A DNA stretch of 64,000 nt from CAVPCY01 sp963770765 (GTDB lineage: Bacteria > Actinomycetota > Coriobacteriia > Anaerosomatales > PHET01): assembly GCA_963770765.1 (NCBI GenBank), contig CAVYQS010000015.1:76335-140334 (forward strand), read 5' to 3'. Position 1 is the stretch's first letter. Every line of letters starts with the position of its first letter. A program made the translations under genes and the position numbers. This document shows positions 61,200-64,000 of this stretch, in pieces. A model generated the notes under the pieces. That model had not been told where the DNA came from. It saw nothing but the letters and a program-made list of their open reading frames with translations, and searched no databases.

Positions 61200-61866
61200 C
61201 TCCGAGTCGCGAGTCAGAGCTCAGTACGAAGAGTGGCTCAGCCGTTGGACCCCGGTGTCGCTCTACGTGCGGTGGTACCTCAGGCACGGTGGCCCTCGCT
61301 TCGCCGCGCCACTCTTCGAAGCGATGGGTGCCGGTCCGTTCCCGCGACTGCTCGACGTGGGATGCGCCGCCGGCGTCTACCTCCGCTGGGCATTCGAGCA
61401 GGGGCACGGTAGCGTCGAACTCGCCGGCATCGACATCACGCCGGCCCTGCTCGCAGAGGCCGCGGATCGACTCGAACCTGCGCGGGCTGCCGGTGCGTGT
61501 GTCGTCTTGCACGAGGCATCGGCCGTGTCGCTGCCGTTCACCGAGGCTTCCTTCGATGCGCTCATCTGCAACGGCGTGGTCAAGTATCTCGACGAGACCA
61601 TGCTCGACGCCTTCTTGGCCGAGGCCCTGCGGGTCCTGGCGCCGGGCGGAAGGATCGCACTTGCGGACTTCGGGCGAGCGGTGCCGGTGCAGTCCTCGCT
61701 GGTGAGCCCGGCCCGCCTCGGCATACCGGTGGAGCACCTGAGGACCGAGACCGAGCTGTGCGAGTCGCTTCGGCGACGGGGCTTCTCGGCAGTCTCCGGC
61801 GTGACGCTCACGCGGCTGCGTCGGATTCCGCTCACCTACGAGGGGGCGGTGGCTACTCGGCCGTGA
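61171..61866 (+). CDS. Class I SAM-dependent methyltransferase
   Basis: A 231-residue methyltransferase: SRVRAQYEEWLSRWTPVSLYVRWYLRHG, RLLDVGCAAGVYLRWAFEQGHGSVELAGIDITPALLAEAADRL, VLHEASAVSLPFTEASFDALICNGVVKYLDETMLDAFLAEALRVLAPGGRIALADFG. GTG 61171 overlaps the DUF1801 gene, so coupled. Substrate unknown. Confidence 0.88.
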   Translation: MRAENSEVGSSESRVRAQYEEWLSRWTPVSLYVRWYLRHGGPRFAAPLFEAMGAGPFPRLLDVGCAAGVYLRWAFEQGHGSVELAGIDITPALLAEAADRLEPARAAGACVVLHEASAVSLPFTEASFDALICNGVVKYLDETMLDAFLAEALRVLAPGGRIALADFGRAVPVQSSLVSPARLGIPVEHLRTETELCESLRRRGFSAVSGVTLTRLRRIPLTYEGAVATRP

Positions 61867-61923
61867 CCCGGGGGTGCTTCCAATCCGGTCGTGAGAGGCG
61901 TGCCCAGCCGTGCCGGCAGGCGG

Positions 61924-61929
61924 TAGACT
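61924..61929 (+). promoter_or_regulatory. TAGACT -10-like element before HsmA-like gene
   Basis: TAGACT stands 37 bases before the ATG of the next gene, with GAGGGAG as ribosome site between. The same TAGACT/TAGAAT hexamer recurs in the spacers of the attC sites. No convincing -35. Confidence 0.35.
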
Positions 61930-61965
61930 GAGCGGACAGACGCGTCGATCGAGGGAGTTGCACAT

Positions 61966-62340
61966 ATGCCGCCGACCGCCAGCATCATCATCACCCTGGC
62001 GCTGATCTTCTACTCGATCGGCGTCTGGAGCGAGCGGTTCGCCGGGCGGCTCAAGCCCTGGCACCTCGCCTTCTTCTATCTGGGGCTTCTTTTCGACACG
62101 ATCGGCACCGGCATGATGTTCAGCTACGCCGATGGGGTCACGCTGGACATCCACGGCATCACCGGCATGCTGGCCATCGTTCTGATGCTGATCCACGCGG
62201 TGTGGGCGACCGTCGTGCTGGTGCGCCGCGACGAGGAGTGGATCACCAAGTTCCACCGGTTCAGCGTCATCGTGTGGGTGATCTGGCTCGTGCCGTACTT
62301 CAGCCCGATGTTCTTCGCCATGGCTGAGGTCGGCGGGTAG
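61966..62340 (+). CDS. HsmA-family membrane protein
   Basis: A 124-residue protein with four helices: ASIIITLALIFYSIGVWSERFAGRLKPWHLAFFYLGLLFDTIGTGMMF, DIHGITGMLAIVLMLIHAVWATVVLVRRDEEWITKFHRFSVIVWVIWLVPYFSPMFFAM. The LALxFYSIGVWSER, WHLxFFxLGLxFDTxGTxMM, HGxTGxLAIxLMxIHA pattern and histidines fit the HsmA/TIGR03987 family. ATG after GAGGGAG. Confidence 0.87.
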   Translation: MPPTASIIITLALIFYSIGVWSERFAGRLKPWHLAFFYLGLLFDTIGTGMMFSYADGVTLDIHGITGMLAIVLMLIHAVWATVVLVRRDEEWITKFHRFSVIVWVIWLVPYFSPMFFAMAEVGG

Positions 62341-62900
62341 TGTCGACGATCCACACCGAGCGTCTGATCATGCGGCGCTGGACAGCGGAGGACAGCGCGC
62401 CGTTCGCGGCGATCAACTCCGACCCGGAGGTCGTGGCGTGTCTGCCGGGCCCGCTCACCCGAGCCGAGAGTGACCGCTTCGTCGAACGCCTCGAAGCCCA
62501 CTTCGACGAGCATGGCTTCGGGCTCTGGGCGCTCGAGATCGTAGGGGGGCCGTCGCTGATCGGCTACGCGGGTCTGCTCAGGACCGGATTCGACGCGCAC
62601 TTCACTCCCGCGGTTGAGATCGGCTGGCGGCTCGCGCGTTCAATGTGGGGCCACGGCTACGCGACCGAGGCGGCTCGGGCCGCGCTCGACTATGGCTTCG
62701 ACGTTGCCGAACTCGACGAGATCGTCTCGTTCACGGTACCGGCGAACACGCGATCGCGCGCGGTCATGGATCGTCTCGGCATGACCCGTGAGCCGACCGA
62801 CGACTTCGACCATCCTTCGTTGCCCGCGGGTCACCCGCTGCAGACGCCATGTTCTGTACCGGATCCGGAACGACCGGTACCGCGCTGCGGGGCTGACCGC
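62340..62900 (+). CDS. GNAT-family N-acetyltransferase (RimJ/RimL-like), frameshifted end
   Basis: Starts at GTG 62340, sharing one base with the previous stop. IHTERLIMRRWTAEDSAPFAAINSDPEVVACLPGPLTRAESDRFVERLEAHFDEHGFGLWALEI, VEIGWRLARSMWGHGYATEAARAALDYGFD, ANTRSRAVMDRLGMTREPTDDFDHPSLPAGHPLQ are typical of the ribosomal-protein-type acetyltransferases. The usual ending RRHVLYRI lies in the next frame just after 62840, so one base is out of place; the unshifted frame runs on to 63041. Confidence 0.87.
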
Positions 62901-63037
62901 CCCGGGACCCTTCGCGCCCCGGCTGTGCGTGCACTCGGCCCATACGAAGGCTCGGGTGCCGTCGTGTGCAGGTCTGTGGGAGTCTTCAGCCTCAGAGCTG
63001 CGCCCACGAACACACCGAATGTGAGGAGCGCCTTCGA

Positions 63038-63692
63038 GTGAACACCGATAAGTTCCCGTCGTTCGTTCGGGACGGACTGGCGCGCCGCCGACGCAGAGCG
63101 TGTCCGACTTCATGCTCACGCAGGTGAACGTGGCGCCGGGGATGCGCGTGCTCGACGTCGGATGCGGATTCGATGGACGGTCGTTCGAAGACTACGTCCC
63201 CGCGGACTGGGAGATCGTCGGCGTCGACATCATCGCTCCCGAGGGCGTGCACCACACCCATCCCAACTTCAGCTACCTCGAGCAAGACGCCCGCGATCTG
63301 GGCCGGTTCGCAGACGACGAGTTCGACTTGGCGGTGTGCGTCGGAATGATGGAGCACATCACCGACCCCGGAACGTTTCGAGCAATCGTCTCGGAGATGC
63401 TCCGGGTCTCAAAGCAGTTCATCGTGGTCGTTCCCTACAAGTATGCGTGGATCGAGCCTCACTACGGGGTTCCCTTCTTCCCGCTGCTCCCATACTCGGT
63501 CAAGGTCGGGCTCGTGAGGGTGCTGAACCTCTGAGCGGGCACAGGGCCGCCGTCACCGAGGATCGCGAGTACATCAACAAGCACTACCGCTGGCTTTCCA
63601 ACGATGAGTATCGGCGGGAGTACCCTGGCTCGACGGTGAGCGTGCTGCCCACCCGCGAGATGATCGCGATCACCAAACGAGCACAACTCTAG
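63038..63692 (+). pseudogene. Class I methyltransferase, frameshifted at both ends
   Basis: The middle (63100-63534) reads SDFMLTQVNVAPGMRVLDVGCGFDGRSFEDYVPADWEIVGVDII, FADDEFDLAVCVGMMEHITDPGTFRAIVSEMLRVSKQFIVVVPYKYAWIEPHYGVPFFPLLP. The start (VNTDKFPSFVRDGLARR, GTG 63038) and the end (SGHRAAVTEDREYINKHYRWLSNDEYRREYPGSTVSVLPTREMIAITKRAQL, stop 63692) lie in other frames. Two indels, near 63090 and near 63533. The family character on both sides suggests one gene with sequence errors or recent decay. Confidence 0.75.
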
Positions 63693-63769
63693 GGGCACCC
63701 GGTCGCCAAGAATCGTGCTACGGTTTCACCTGCTCGCCATCACCGCACGCTACATTCGGAGGTCGACGT

Positions 63770-64000
63770 GTGTCGAAGCTGCTCAAGTCGCTCGTGGTCG
63801 TATCACTGCTCATGATGGTCATCGCGCTGGCCGGGTGCGGGACTCCCGCCGCGCAAACACCCGCCCCCGAGACCCCTGCTGCCACCGAGCAGCCCGCCGC
63901 CGAGGCGCCTGCCGCCGAAACGCCCGCTCCGACGGCAGAAGACGTCACCGAGCTCCAGGTCGAGCACGTCGAGGGGACCGGCGCCGCGGCGAAGTCCGGC
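63770..64000 (+). CDS. Lipoprotein, probable FKBP-type prolyl isomerase (partial, runs off the window)
   Basis: At least 77 codons open to the window edge. VSKLLKSLVVVSLLMMVIALAGCGTP is a signal peptide with lipobox LAGC; a Pro/Ala/Glu-rich linker follows (TPAPETPAATEQPAAEAPAAETPAP). The last residues, ELQVEHVEGTGAAAKSG, match the first strand of FKBP domains (xxxGxGxxAKxGD). GTG 63770 follows GGAGG. The catalytic domain is outside the window, so the call rests on this start only. Confidence 0.7.
   Translation, partial: MSKLLKSLVVVSLLMMVIALAGCGTPAAQTPAPETPAATEQPAAEAPAAETPAPTAEDVTELQVEHVEGTGAAAKSG

Overview
The window is high-GC DNA with GTG/TTG starts, strong GGAGG ribosome sites and coupled start/stop codons. 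The housekeeping genes (type I glutamine synthetase, PII/GlnD/Amt, an FMN-binding glutamate synthase-like protein, LarE, AMP-forming acetyl-CoA synthetase, PduO-type corrinoid adenosyltransferase, UvrA/UvrC) suggest an Actinomycetota member, perhaps an anaerobic Coriobacteriia-like lineage. That placement is inference; no rRNA or other decisive marker is present.

Layout. 1-2.6 kb: ArsR repressor plus a P1B metal-efflux ATPase. 2.7-6.3 kb: larE, acsA, PduO-type adenosyltransferase. 6.4-13.5 kb: nitrogen assimilation (glutamate synthase-like gene divergent from glnA; amt-glnB-glnD operon). 13.7-19.2 kb: lipoprotein, uvrA, uvrC. 19.2-19.5 kb: a long GC-rich inverted repeat with direct repeats. 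19.5-20.5 kb: two unknown genes.

20.6-52.7 kb is a large sedentary chromosomal integron. It has a full-length integron integrase (intI, 20566-21531), a candidate attI core (21657-21663), and about 41 recognisable attC sites, most of them 83-87 bp. These separate single-gene or operon cassettes. intI points the same way as the cassettes, the reverse of the class 1 layout. Sites close to intI are almost perfect; beyond about 42 kb they decay, as expected for an array growing at attI. Cargo includes five toxin-antitoxin modules (several with their own promoters and palindromic operators), many small membrane proteins, PhzF, RpiB, a SpoIIE-type phosphatase, methyltransferase, hydrolases, a GNAT protein, a MarR/ABM/LURP-one unit, chagasin-like inhibitor, DUF1801, DUF2164, DUF2568, DUF5655 and other families.

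The most striking item is a cassette at 43698-44357: an alkylmercury-lyase (MerB)-like protein with an in-frame TGA where MerB has its second catalytic cysteine. It is followed at the right distance by a hairpin with a bulged U and a GGUC tetraloop, the architecture of the E. coli fdhF SECIS. I read it as a probable selenoprotein carried by an integron cassette.

53-64 kb: an ABC-F ATPase on the minus strand, then a run of plus-strand single genes (GNAT, PhzF, an AAC(3)-I-like aminoglycoside acetyltransferase, oxidoreductase, methyltransferases, hydrolase, DUF1801, HsmA-like, GNAT). They resemble cassette cargo but have no attC sites that I can see. The window ends inside a lipoprotein that looks like an FKBP-type prolyl isomerase.

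Several conserved genes (glutamate synthase-like, uvrA twice, uvrC, and genes at 62.3-63.7 kb) carry isolated single-base frameshifts. Those in uvrA, uvrC and the glutamate synthase-like gene fit one extra base each, which suggests residual assembly error as much as true decay.
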